From: Rhodoferax sp.
GTDB taxonomy: Bacteria; Pseudomonadota; Gammaproteobacteria; Burkholderiales; Burkholderiaceae_C
Length of the DNA: 37,348 bases
NCBI RefSeq assembly: GCF_025354435.1
Contig: NZ_JANXMU010000084.1
Coordinates: 1-37,348 of the forward strand
Reading direction: 5' to 3'
The notes below the pieces were generated by a model that worked only from the letters and a program-made list of their open reading frames with translations, searched no databases and was not told the origin of the DNA. The position numbers and the translations under genes were made by a program. The first letter of the stretch is position 1. Each line of letters starts with the position of its first letter. Positions 17,200 to 25,250 of this stretch are shown here, piece by piece.

Positions 17200-18740
17200 T
17201 TGTTTACATTCCCTGTGACTCCGCCGCATTGGCTGTAGGTGCCGACGAAGTCGCGCTGGCCATCCAGGCCGAGGCCGATCGGCGCGGTGTCGCCATCGAG
17301 CTGCACCGCAACAGTTCCCGTGGCATGTTCTGGTTAGAGCCGCTGGTCGAGGTGGTCACACCGCTGGGCCGTATTGCCTTTGGCCCCGTGGCCGAAGAAG
17401 ACGTCGCTAGCCTGTTTGATGCCGATTGGGCCAGCAGCCATCCGCTGCATTTGGGCCGTCCAGAAGACATGCCCTACCTGCAAAAGCAGGAGCGCCTGAC
17501 CTTCGCCCGCATGGGCATCACCAGGCCTTTGTCGCTGGCCGACTATGAGGCGTTTGATGGTTTTACCGGTCTGCGCAATGCTATCAAACTGGGTCCTGCG
17601 GAAGTGGTGCAGCATGTGCTGGATTCCGGGCTGCGAGGGCGGGGTGGTGCAGCCTTTCCCGCGGGCATTAAATGGCGAACCGTTGCTGCGGCACAGGGCG
17701 CACAAAAATACATTGTCTGTAATGCCGACGAAGGCGACTCAGGCACTTATTCAGACCGCATGACCATGGAGGGCGACCCCTTTATGCTGGTCGAGGGCAT
17801 GGCCATCGCCGCGGTTGCCACCGGGGCTACGCAGGGCTATATTTACGTTCGCTCTGAATACCCACACGCTGTAGCCACCTTATGTAGCGCAGTTGAGTTA
17901 GCCACCGCCGCTGGCTTTTTAGGCGACCACATTCTGGGCAGCGCGCACAGCTTTCATCTGCATGTGCGCATGGCTGCCGGGTCGTATGTGTGCGGCGAGG
18001 AAACGGCCATGCTGGAGAGTCTGGAGGGCAAACGCGGCATCGTGCGTGCCAAGCCGCCATTGCCTGCGCTCAGTGGTCTGTTTGGCAAGCCCACAGTCAT
18101 AAACAATGTGATTTCTTTGGCCTCGGTGCCCATTATTTTGGCGCGTGGTGCGGCGCACTATCGCGACTTCGGCGTGGGCCGTTCCCGTGGCACTCTGCCC
18201 ATCCAGCTAGCGGGCAATGTCAAGCATGGCGGGCTGATCGAAAAAGCTTTTGGTGTAACCCTGCGCGAACTGATATTTGATTTTGGCGGTGGCTCTGCTA
18301 CTGGGCGCCCCATCAAGGCGGTGCAGGTCGGTGGGCCACTGGGTGCGTATGTGCCCGAGTCGCAGTGGGATATTCCACTGGACTACGAAGCCTATGCCGC
18401 GGTGGGTGCAGTGGTAGGCCACGGCGGTATCGTGGTGCATGACGACACGGCCAACATGGCCCGGTTGGCACGCCACGCGATGGAATTCTGTGCCATTGAA
18501 TCCTGCGGTAAGTGCACGCCCTGCCGCATTGGTTCAACGCGTGGGGTCGAGGTGATTGACCGCATCCGCAGTGGCGAAAACCAACCCCAGCAGGTCAAGC
18601 TGCTGCGCGACCTGTGCGACACCATGGTCCACGGATCGCTGTGCGCCATGGGCGGCATGACACCTTTCCCGGTGCTGTCGGCGCTGAACCACTACCCCCA
18701 AGACTTCGGTCTGGCTGCCCCTGTGCAGTTGGCCGTTTAA
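17196..18740 (+). CDS. fdsB: NAD-dependent formate dehydrogenase, beta subunit
   Basis: A 514-residue NuoF-like diaphorase subunit that holds FMN and a 4Fe-4S cluster and reduces NAD+. The FMN/NADH loop GRGGAAFPAG is at 148-157 and CNADEGDSGTYSDR at 175-188. The cluster ligands are ESCGKCTPC plus the later Cys483 in SLC. Residues 1 to about 100 form an extra N-terminal NuoE-like (thioredoxin) domain without cluster cysteines, as in known FdsB proteins. It lies between fdsG (4-bp overlap) and fdsA (22-bp gap). Confidence 0.96.
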   Translation: MIVYIPCDSAALAVGADEVALAIQAEADRRGVAIELHRNSSRGMFWLEPLVEVVTPLGRIAFGPVAEEDVASLFDADWASSHPLHLGRPEDMPYLQKQERLTFARMGITRPLSLADYEAFDGFTGLRNAIKLGPAEVVQHVLDSGLRGRGGAAFPAGIKWRTVAAAQGAQKYIVCNADEGDSGTYSDRMTMEGDPFMLVEGMAIAAVATGATQGYIYVRSEYPHAVATLCSAVELATAAGFLGDHILGSAHSFHLHVRMAAGSYVCGEETAMLESLEGKRGIVRAKPPLPALSGLFGKPTVINNVISLASVPIILARGAAHYRDFGVGRSRGTLPIQLAGNVKHGGLIEKAFGVTLRELIFDFGGGSATGRPIKAVQVGGPLGAYVPESQWDIPLDYEAYAAVGAVVGHGGIVVHDDTANMARLARHAMEFCAIESCGKCTPCRIGSTRGVEVIDRIRSGENQPQQVKLLRDLCDTMVHGSLCAMGGMTPFPVLSALNHYPQDFGLAAPVQLAV

Positions 18741-18762
18741 TTAACGACGCACGGAGCACACC

Positions 18763-21636
18763 ATGCAAAACCACCCCACAGAAATTGACTTTGGCACCCC
18801 CCTGCGTTCTTCTGCACAAGAGGTGACGTTAGAGATCGACGGCGAATACGTCACTGTGCCCGCGGGCACTTCGCTGATGCGTGCGGCGGTGGATGCAGGC
18901 ATTAATGTGCCCAAGCTCTGCGCTACCGATAGCCTGGAGCCGTTTGGCTCCTGCCGCCTGTGCCTGGTCGAGGTGGAGGGCCGCAAAGGCTACCCCGCAT
19001 CCTGCACCACGCTGGTCGAGTCCGGCATGAAAGTGCGCACCCAAAGCCCCAAGTTGCAAGAGCTGCGTAAGGGCGTGATGGAGCTGTACATCTCCGACCA
19101 CCCTCTGGACTGCCTGACCTGTTCTGCCAACGGCGACTGCGAGCTGCAAGACATGGCAGGCGTCACCGGCCTGCGCGAAGTGCGTTACGGCATGGACGGC
19201 GCTAACCACCTGCACGCCAAAAAAGACGAGTCCAACCCGTACTTCACCTACGACCCCTCCAAGTGCATCGTCTGCAACCGCTGCGTGCGCGCCTGCGAAG
19301 AGACCCAGGGTACGTTTGCGTTGACGATTTCGGGCCGGGGCTTCGAGTCCCGCGTGTCGGCGGGCCAAGACCAGCCGTTCATGGAATCCGATTGCGTCAG
19401 CTGCGGTGCTTGCGTTTCCGCCTGCCCTACCGCCACGTTGCAAGAAAAAACCGTCATCATGATGGGCCAGCCCGAGCACAGCAAGATCACCACCTGCGCC
19501 TACTGCGGTGTGGGTTGCGCCTTCAAAGCTGAAATGAAGGGCAATGAAGTCGTGCGCATGGTGCCGTGGAAAGACGGCAAGGCTAACGAAGGCCACTCGT
19601 GCGTCAAAGGCCGCTTTGCCTGGGGCTACGCCACCCACAAGGACCGCATCACCACCCCGATGATCCGCAAGAGCATCACCGACCCGTGGCAAGTGGTGAG
19701 CTGGGACGAAGCCATCGGCTACGCAGCCAGCGAGTTCCGCCGCATCCAGGCCAAGCACGGGCGTGACGCTATTGGCGGTATCACCTCGTCGCGTTGCACC
19801 AACGAAGAAACCTATCTGGTGCAAAAGCTGGTGCGTGCAGCATTCGGCAACAACAACGTGGACACCTGCGCCCGGGTTTGCCATTCGCCTACCGGCTACG
19901 GCCTGGGCCAGACCTTCGGCACATCGGCTGGCACCCAGACATTCAAGTCGGTGGAGCATGCCGATGTGATTATGGTCATCGGTGCCAACCCTACCGATGG
20001 TCACCCGGTGTTCGCTTCGCGCATGAAAAAGCGTCTGCGCGAAGGCGCCAAGCTGATCATCATCGACCCGCGCACCATCGACATGGTGCGTTCGCCCCAC
20101 GTACAGGCCGACTACCACCTGAAACTCAAGCCCGGCACCAACGTGGCAGTGATCTCTGCATTGGCCCACGTGGTGGTTACCGAGGGCCTGCTGGCCAGCG
20201 ACTACATCGCCGAGCGTTGCGATGACAAATCCTTCCAGCAGTGGCGCGAATTTGTGGCCAAACCTGAGAACTCGCCCGAAGCAATGGAACTGGTGACCGG
20301 CGTGCCCGCTGGCGACCTGCGCGCTGCCGCCCGCCTATATGCCACCGGCGGCAATGCGGCCATCTATTACGGCCTGGGAGTCACCGAACACGCCCAGGGC
20401 TCCACCATGGTGATGGGGATTGCCAACTTGGCCATGGCCACCGGCAACGTGGGCCGAGAAGGCGTGGGCGTGAACCCGCTGCGCGGCCAGAACAACGTGC
20501 AGGGCGCGTGCGACATGGGTTCGTTCCCGCATGAGCTGCCGGGCTACCGCCATATTTCAGACTCGACCGTACGGTCTGAATTCGAAGCCGCCTGGGGCGT
20601 CTCGCTGCAAGCTGAACCCGGTCTGCGCATTCCCAATATGTTTGAAGCCGCGCTGGCGGGCAGTTTCATGGGTCTGTATTGCGAGGGCGAGGACATCGTC
20701 CAGTCCGACCCCAACACCCAGCACGTGGTGTCGGCCCTGTCGGCCATGGAATGCATCGTGGTGCAAGACATCTTTTTGAACGAAACCGCTAAGTACGCCC
20801 ATGTGTTCTTGCCCGGCTCGTCGTTCCTGGAAAAAGACGGCACCTTCACCAATGCCGAGCGTCGCATCTCCCGCGTGCGCAAAGTTATGCCGCCCAAGGC
20901 CGGGCTGGCCGACTGGGAAGTCACCGTCAAGCTGGCAAATGCGCTGGGCCACCCTATGGCCTACAAGCATCCCCGCGAGATCATGGCCGAGATTGCCTCG
21001 CTGACACCGACCTTCCGTGGCGTCAGCTACGAGAAGATCGACAAGCACGGCAGCGTGCAATGGCCGTGCAATGAGGACACCGCCGAGTTGGGCACCGAAA
21101 CCATGCACCAGGACCGCTTCGTGCGCGGCAAAGGGCGGTTCATCATTACCCAGTACGTTGCGACCGAAGAGAAAGTCACCCGCAAGTTTCCGCTGCTGCT
21201 GACCACCGGACGCATCCTTTCGCAGTACAACGTGGGCGCGCAAACCCGCCGTACTGAAAATAGCCAGTGGCATAACGAAGACCTGCTGGAAATCCACCCG
21301 CATGACGCCGAAGAGCGCGGCATCAAGCCTAACGACTGGGTGGGTATTGAGAGCCGCGCGGGCCACACAGTCTTGCGGGCGCTGGTCACCGAACGTATGC
21401 AGCCGGGCGTGGTCTACACCACTTTCCACTTCCCGGAATCGGGCGCCAACGTGATCACCACCGACAACTCCGACTGGGCCACCAACTGCCCCGAGTACAA
21501 GGTGACTGCCGTGCAGGTGATGCCGGTGGTGCAGCCGTCGGAATGGCAAAAGTCCTACGCGCAGTTCAACCAGAACCAGCTGGACCTGCTGCAGGCGGCC
21601 TCCAAGGCGCCTGTGTTGGCCGACGCGATCAAGTAA
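18763..21636 (+). CDS. fdsA: NAD-dependent formate dehydrogenase, catalytic alpha subunit
   Basis: A 957-residue molybdopterin (bis-MGD) enzyme subunit that oxidises formate. It carries a 2Fe-2S site (Cys53, 64, 67, 81) and a His/Cys3 4Fe-4S site (His113, Cys117, 120, 126). Two ferredoxin-type 4Fe-4S sites follow (Cys168-178 and Cys211-221). A further 4Fe-4S site next to the active centre has Cys245, 248, 252 and 280. The molybdenum ligand is Cys373 in ARVCHSPTGYG, so the enzyme is the cysteine and not the selenocysteine type. ACGGAGC upstream of ATG 18763 is a good Shine-Dalgarno. All cofactor ligands are intact, so the enzyme should be active. Confidence 0.97.
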   Translation: MQNHPTEIDFGTPLRSSAQEVTLEIDGEYVTVPAGTSLMRAAVDAGINVPKLCATDSLEPFGSCRLCLVEVEGRKGYPASCTTLVESGMKVRTQSPKLQELRKGVMELYISDHPLDCLTCSANGDCELQDMAGVTGLREVRYGMDGANHLHAKKDESNPYFTYDPSKCIVCNRCVRACEETQGTFALTISGRGFESRVSAGQDQPFMESDCVSCGACVSACPTATLQEKTVIMMGQPEHSKITTCAYCGVGCAFKAEMKGNEVVRMVPWKDGKANEGHSCVKGRFAWGYATHKDRITTPMIRKSITDPWQVVSWDEAIGYAASEFRRIQAKHGRDAIGGITSSRCTNEETYLVQKLVRAAFGNNNVDTCARVCHSPTGYGLGQTFGTSAGTQTFKSVEHADVIMVIGANPTDGHPVFASRMKKRLREGAKLIIIDPRTIDMVRSPHVQADYHLKLKPGTNVAVISALAHVVVTEGLLASDYIAERCDDKSFQQWREFVAKPENSPEAMELVTGVPAGDLRAAARLYATGGNAAIYYGLGVTEHAQGSTMVMGIANLAMATGNVGREGVGVNPLRGQNNVQGACDMGSFPHELPGYRHISDSTVRSEFEAAWGVSLQAEPGLRIPNMFEAALAGSFMGLYCEGEDIVQSDPNTQHVVSALSAMECIVVQDIFLNETAKYAHVFLPGSSFLEKDGTFTNAERRISRVRKVMPPKAGLADWEVTVKLANALGHPMAYKHPREIMAEIASLTPTFRGVSYEKIDKHGSVQWPCNEDTAELGTETMHQDRFVRGKGRFIITQYVATEEKVTRKFPLLLTTGRILSQYNVGAQTRRTENSQWHNEDLLEIHPHDAEERGIKPNDWVGIESRAGHTVLRALVTERMQPGVVYTTFHFPESGANVITTDNSDWATNCPEYKVTAVQVMPVVQPSEWQKSYAQFNQNQLDLLQAASKAPVLADAIK

Positions 21637-21639
21637 GCC

Positions 21640-22476
21640 ATGCAGCGCACCGAGCCCCTGCACCCCGTCCCCGGCTGCCGCCCCGCCGCCGTGGTGGGTG
21701 TGCGCGCAGGCCAGGTGTTTGCCGCCACCGACTGGGTGGCCGACGAGGTGCCCGTGGCGCTGGAATACAACGGCATCTCGCACGCGGTGATGATGGCCAC
21801 GCCGGCCGACCTGGAAGACTTTGCGCGTGGTTTCTCGCGCACCGAGGGCATCGTGGACACGGTGGACCAGATCCGCGATATCGAGTTGGTGGTGTCCGCG
21901 CAGGGCCATACGCTGCAGATCGAGATTGCCGCCGCCTGCTTCGCCCGCCTCAAAGACCGCCGCCGCAGCCTCACCGGCCGTACCGGCTGTGGCCTGTGCG
22001 GCACCGACAGCCTGGCCCACGCCGTGCGCCGCCCCGCGCCGGTGGCCGCGCCCGCCACTTCTTTTGATATCGCCGCCGTGGCCCGCGCCCTGGCCGCCCT
22101 GCGTAGCCAGCAACACCTGCTGGATGCCACCGGTGCCACCCACGCCGCCGCCTGGTGCCACGCCGACGGCAGCATCGCCCTGGTGCGCGAAGACGTGGGC
22201 CGCCACAACGCGCTGGATAAGCTGGTCGGCGCGCTGCAGGTGATCAAGTTGGATGCGCCCAGCGGTTTCATCGTCGTCACCAGCCGCGCCAGCTTCGAGA
22301 TGGTGCAAAAAGCCGCCTGCGCCGGCGTCGCCCTGCTGGCCGCCATTTCCGGCGTGACCGCCTTGGCCATCGATGTGGCCGAGGCCGCAGGCATCACCTT
22401 ATTGGGCTTTGCGCGTGGCGACAACGCCAGCGTTTACAGCCACCCTGAACAGATTCGACTGGAACCGACCCCATGA
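21640..22476 (+). CDS. fdhD: Formate dehydrogenase accessory sulfurtransferase FdhD (FdsC)
   Basis: A 278-residue chaperone that passes sulfur to the molybdenum cofactor before it is inserted into the formate dehydrogenase; this step is required for activity. The CxxC sulfur-relay pair is Cys117/Cys120 in TGCGLCGTDS. The conserved ALVREDVGRHNALDKLVGAL stretch lies near residues 185-205. It begins 3 bp after fdsA and overlaps fdsD by 4 bp. In Cupriavidus and Rhodobacter the same gene is called fdsC. Confidence 0.96.
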   Translation: MQRTEPLHPVPGCRPAAVVGVRAGQVFAATDWVADEVPVALEYNGISHAVMMATPADLEDFARGFSRTEGIVDTVDQIRDIELVVSAQGHTLQIEIAAACFARLKDRRRSLTGRTGCGLCGTDSLAHAVRRPAPVAAPATSFDIAAVARALAALRSQQHLLDATGATHAAAWCHADGSIALVREDVGRHNALDKLVGALQVIKLDAPSGFIVVTSRASFEMVQKAACAGVALLAAISGVTALAIDVAEAAGITLLGFARGDNASVYSHPEQIRLEPTP

Positions 22477-22706
22477 AAGCCGACAACCTCATCCGCATGG
22501 CCAACCAGATTGGCGAATTCTTCGAGACCATGCCCGAGCGCGAAGAAGCGCTGGACGACATCGCCACCCATATCCGCAAGTTCTGGGAACCCCGCATGCG
22601 CCGCGCCCTGCTGGCCGCCCTGGACACCGACGAGGCCCAAGGCATGCGCGAGATCGTATTGGCCGCACTGCGCAAGCACCGGGCAGATTTACAGCCTGCT
22701 ATGTAA
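22473..22706 (+). CDS. fdsD: Formate dehydrogenase, delta subunit
   Basis: A 77-residue protein starting MKADNLIRMANQIGEFFETM, matching the small FdsD subunit of NAD-linked formate dehydrogenases. FdsD has no cofactor and is thought to help assembly or stability. It overlaps fdhD by ATGA and ends the operon. The last two codons and the TAA stop (22698-22706) lie inside the dispersed repeat, so the repeat has set the C-terminus of this protein. Confidence 0.94.
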   Translation: MKADNLIRMANQIGEFFETMPEREEALDDIATHIRKFWEPRMRRALLAALDTDEAQGMREIVLAALRKHRADLQPAM

Positions 22707-22762
22707 TAAATAGCTACTAGCGTATATGGAATATGCGCTAGAGGCTGATTTTATGTAAATTT
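22697..22762 (+). repeat. Dispersed stem-loop repeat, copy 3
   Basis: Starts TGCTATGTAATAAATAGCT. The core at 22717-22741 is CTAGCGTATAT, GGA, ATATGCGCTAG, whose one non-Watson-Crick pair is a T-G wobble. It ends with GAGGCTGATTTTATGTAAAT. It supplies the fdsD stop codon and fills the gap between convergent fdsD and the lactonase gene, so it may serve as a terminator for both. Confidence 0.85.
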
Positions 22763-22764
22763 GG

Positions 22765-23718
22765 CTAGCCTCCCGCCACCCCCTGCACCCCCACATACAG
22801 CGCATACACCGACTGGCTGGCCGCCATGAACAGGCGGTTGCGGGCCGGGCCGCCGAAGCACAGGTTGGCGCAGCGCTCGGGCAGGGCGATGTGGGCTATG
22901 GGTGTGGCATCGGGGGCAAAGACCATCACGCCGTCGCGGCCCTCTTTTTCATCCTTGCCGCCCCAACCGGCCCACAGGTTGCCGTCTACATCGCAGCGAA
23001 AGCCGTCGGGGCTTTCACCGTCGGCGCAGGTCACGAACACCCGGTCGTTGACCAGGCGCGTGCCGCCCACACCACTTTCCACATCAAATACCCGGATGCG
23101 CCGCGGTGTGGCACCGGATTCGACCACGTACAGCAAGCGCTCATCGGGCGAAAAGCACAGGCCGTTGGGACGATCTACCGCGTCGGTCACCACTGTGCAC
23201 TGGCCGGTAGCGGGGTCGAAGCGGTAGACGCAGGTGGGCTGCTCGGGCACGGCGTTAAAACCTTCGTAGTGGCCCAGGATGCCAAAGGGCGGGTCGGTGA
23301 ACCACACGCTGCCGTCGGATTTAACGACCACGTCGTTGGGCGAGTTCAGCGGCTTGCCGTTGAACTGGTCGACCAGCACGGTGATGCTACCGTCGTACTC
23401 GGTGCGTACCACGCGGCGGCCACCGTGCTCGCAGCCCACCAGGCGGCCCTGGCGGTCGCGGGTGTGGCCGTTGGCGAAGTTGGACGGCTGGCGGAACACG
23501 CTGACCGCGCCGGCCTGCTCCTCCCACTTCATGACGCGGTTGTTCGGGATGTCGCTCCACAGCAGGTAGCGCCCGTCGCCAAACCACACCGGCCCCTCGG
23601 CCCAGCGCATGCCAGTGGCAATGCGCTCTACGGCGGCGTTGAAGAGGTGGTAGCGCTCAAAACGCGGGTCCAGCACGGTGATGGCCGGGTCGGGATAACG
23701 GGTACTGGGTTGCCACAT
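22765..23718 (-). CDS. SMP-30/gluconolactonase family protein
   Basis: A 317-residue six-bladed beta-propeller of the SMP-30/gluconolaconase/regucalcin family, which hydrolyses sugar lactones using a divalent metal. Expected metal ligands are present: Glu in RWAEGPVWFGDG, Asn in NSPNDVVVKSDG, Asn in VDRPNGLCFS and Asp in GESPDGFRCD. The start at 23718 (MWQPSTRYPDPAITVLDPRF) fits relatives; upstream in-frame codons look like noise. There is no signal peptide, so it acts in the cytoplasm. No sugar operon surrounds it, so the physiological lactone is unknown. Confidence 0.9.
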   Translation of the reverse strand: MWQPSTRYPDPAITVLDPRFERYHLFNAAVERIATGMRWAEGPVWFGDGRYLLWSDIPNNRVMKWEEQAGAVSVFRQPSNFANGHTRDRQGRLVGCEHGGRRVVRTEYDGSITVLVDQFNGKPLNSPNDVVVKSDGSVWFTDPPFGILGHYEGFNAVPEQPTCVYRFDPATGQCTVVTDAVDRPNGLCFSPDERLLYVVESGATPRRIRVFDVESGVGGTRLVNDRVFVTCADGESPDGFRCDVDGNLWAGWGGKDEKEGRDGVMVFAPDATPIAHIALPERCANLCFGGPARNRLFMAASQSVYALYVGVQGVAGG

Positions 23719-23796
23719 GGGATGTCTCGGTTTTTTATAGGACGGCCAGTATGCCCTTGCAGTCGGGTGTGCGCTCTGGCCGGCTGCGCGTACAGT

Positions 23797-23824
23797 CGGG
23801 CCCAGGCCCGTGACCGCATGCGGT
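23797..23824. promoter_or_regulatory. Two palindromes between lactonase and diguanylate cyclase genes
   Basis: The 220-bp divergent region 23719-23938 holds CGGGCC-CA-GGCCCG (23797-23810) and the perfect palindrome ACCGCATGCGGT (23813-23824), 2 bases apart. CAGTCGGG is also directly repeated at 23760-23767 and 23793-23800. These could be operator sites for either gene. I found no convincing promoter hexamers. Confidence 0.3.
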
Positions 23825-23938
23825 GCCTCCCCTGGGTGGCGTGGTTGGCACGGGGGCTTTCTGCGGGGAATGACAGGCAGATTGGAGCGCTCACTGTGAA
23901 ACAACCCACCACGATAGTTTTGCCGTGGTACCCCTCAG

Positions 23939-25174
23939 GTGCTGAAGCCGAGGACTGCCAGCGTGCGGGCTGTGGCCGCCAGCATGGATAGGTCCCTCTC
24001 TGCGGGCCATTTCGTAGGCCCACCCCGCTCGCCCGGCAGGTACTCTGTGTCGGCGGTCCTGCGGGAGTACTTCGACCACACCGCCGATACGGTGTACTTT
24101 CAGAACAAGCTGGAAGACCATCGCACCTTCACCGCGCTGATGTGCGTGCTGTTTGCCATTTTGGCATCCGCCTTGTGGGTGTGGGACTACGTGACCGACC
24201 CCGTGGGGGCGGCAGATACGGTGCTGCCGCGTCTGGCGTATTTGCTGCTGGCGCTGGGGGCTCCGGTGTTCCTCTACGTCAAGCCGTACCGCTTTCTGGC
24301 CTGGCAGATTTTGTTGACGGTGTGGCTGTCTGAGGCGCATTTCGTACATATATTGACCCGGCTGCAAGGGGGCATGGCTTACGGCATGGCCGGGTTCGTT
24401 TACTTTCTGTTCCTGCCGTTGGTGGTGTGCTTGGGGTTTTCCTTGCGCTTCAACCTGGTCTTCATCGTGACCACCACGGCTTTGCCCCAGCTGATGTGGC
24501 TGGCGGGGTGGGCACCCGGTTTCCAGAACACCCGTTATGCGGTGCTGGTCTGGCCTGGTGCCATGCTGGTGTTGGTGATTGCCGGGGCCTTTGCCCGTAG
24601 CTACCGCCGCCGCTACCTGACGGAGCGTGCGCTGGAGCGGGCCTCGAACACCGACTCCCTGACCGGTGCCAGCAACCGCCGCCATTTCGAGGAGCTGCTG
24701 TCGCAGGAGATGGCGCGCTGCGAACGCATGAACCACACGGTTTCGCTGCTCATGCTGGACATCGACCACTTCAAGAAAATCAACGACAGCCATGGGCACC
24801 CCACGGGCGACCGGGTGATCCAGGCCTTGTCCAACACCTGCCGAGAAATGTCGCGTGCGATCGACGAGGTGGCGCGGATCGGCGGCGAGGAGTTCGCCAT
24901 CCTTTTGCCGGGCGCCGACAGCCAGGGCGCCCAGGTCGCCGCTGAGCGCATTCTGGCCCGGGTGCGGGCCCTGGTGATGCACAGCCAGGCAGGCTTGCCC
25001 ATGCATTGGACCGTCAGCATCGGCGTGGCCACCCGCCGGCCGCTGGAGCCGTGGAGCACCGAGCGGCCGGGCGAAATGCTGATAGCGCATGCCGATGCGG
25101 CCCTCTACGAAGCCAAGCACATGGGGCGCAACCGGGTGGTGTCAGCTTCGCCGCTGCCCTTGCCCGGCGTTTGA
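23939..25174 (+). CDS. Membrane-bound diguanylate cyclase (GGDEF)
   Basis: A 411-residue protein with about six N-terminal membrane helices (about 64-215) followed by a GGDEF domain that makes c-di-GMP from two GTP. The catalytic signature is GGEEF at 315-319. The metal-binding Asp is in LDIDHFKKIND, and the inhibitory I-site RAID is at 306-309, five residues before the signature. It should therefore be an active, product-inhibited cyclase. The membrane part matches no sensor domain that I recognise. The start is a GTG at 23939; the ATG at 23984 is an alternative. A PDE-like EAL protein is encoded 9 kb away. Confidence 0.92.
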   Translation: MLKPRTASVRAVAASMDRSLSAGHFVGPPRSPGRYSVSAVLREYFDHTADTVYFQNKLEDHRTFTALMCVLFAILASALWVWDYVTDPVGAADTVLPRLAYLLLALGAPVFLYVKPYRFLAWQILLTVWLSEAHFVHILTRLQGGMAYGMAGFVYFLFLPLVVCLGFSLRFNLVFIVTTTALPQLMWLAGWAPGFQNTRYAVLVWPGAMLVLVIAGAFARSYRRRYLTERALERASNTDSLTGASNRRHFEELLSQEMARCERMNHTVSLLMLDIDHFKKINDSHGHPTGDRVIQALSNTCREMSRAIDEVARIGGEEFAILLPGADSQGAQVAAERILARVRALVMHSQAGLPMHWTVSIGVATRRPLEPWSTERPGEMLIAHADAALYEAKHMGRNRVVSASPLPLPGV

Positions 25175-25250
25175 CCGCAAAGCCTGATAGCCAGCCAGGG
25201 TAGGGGGGTGCGGGAATAATGCGCGCTTGCACACCGTTTAGGAGCCACCG

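Noticed and set aside
23845-23864. TTGGCACGGGGGCTTTCTGC as a sigma-54 promoter for the diguanylate cyclase
   Set aside because: The -24 GG is present, but the GC expected 10 bases later at -12 is not at the required distance.
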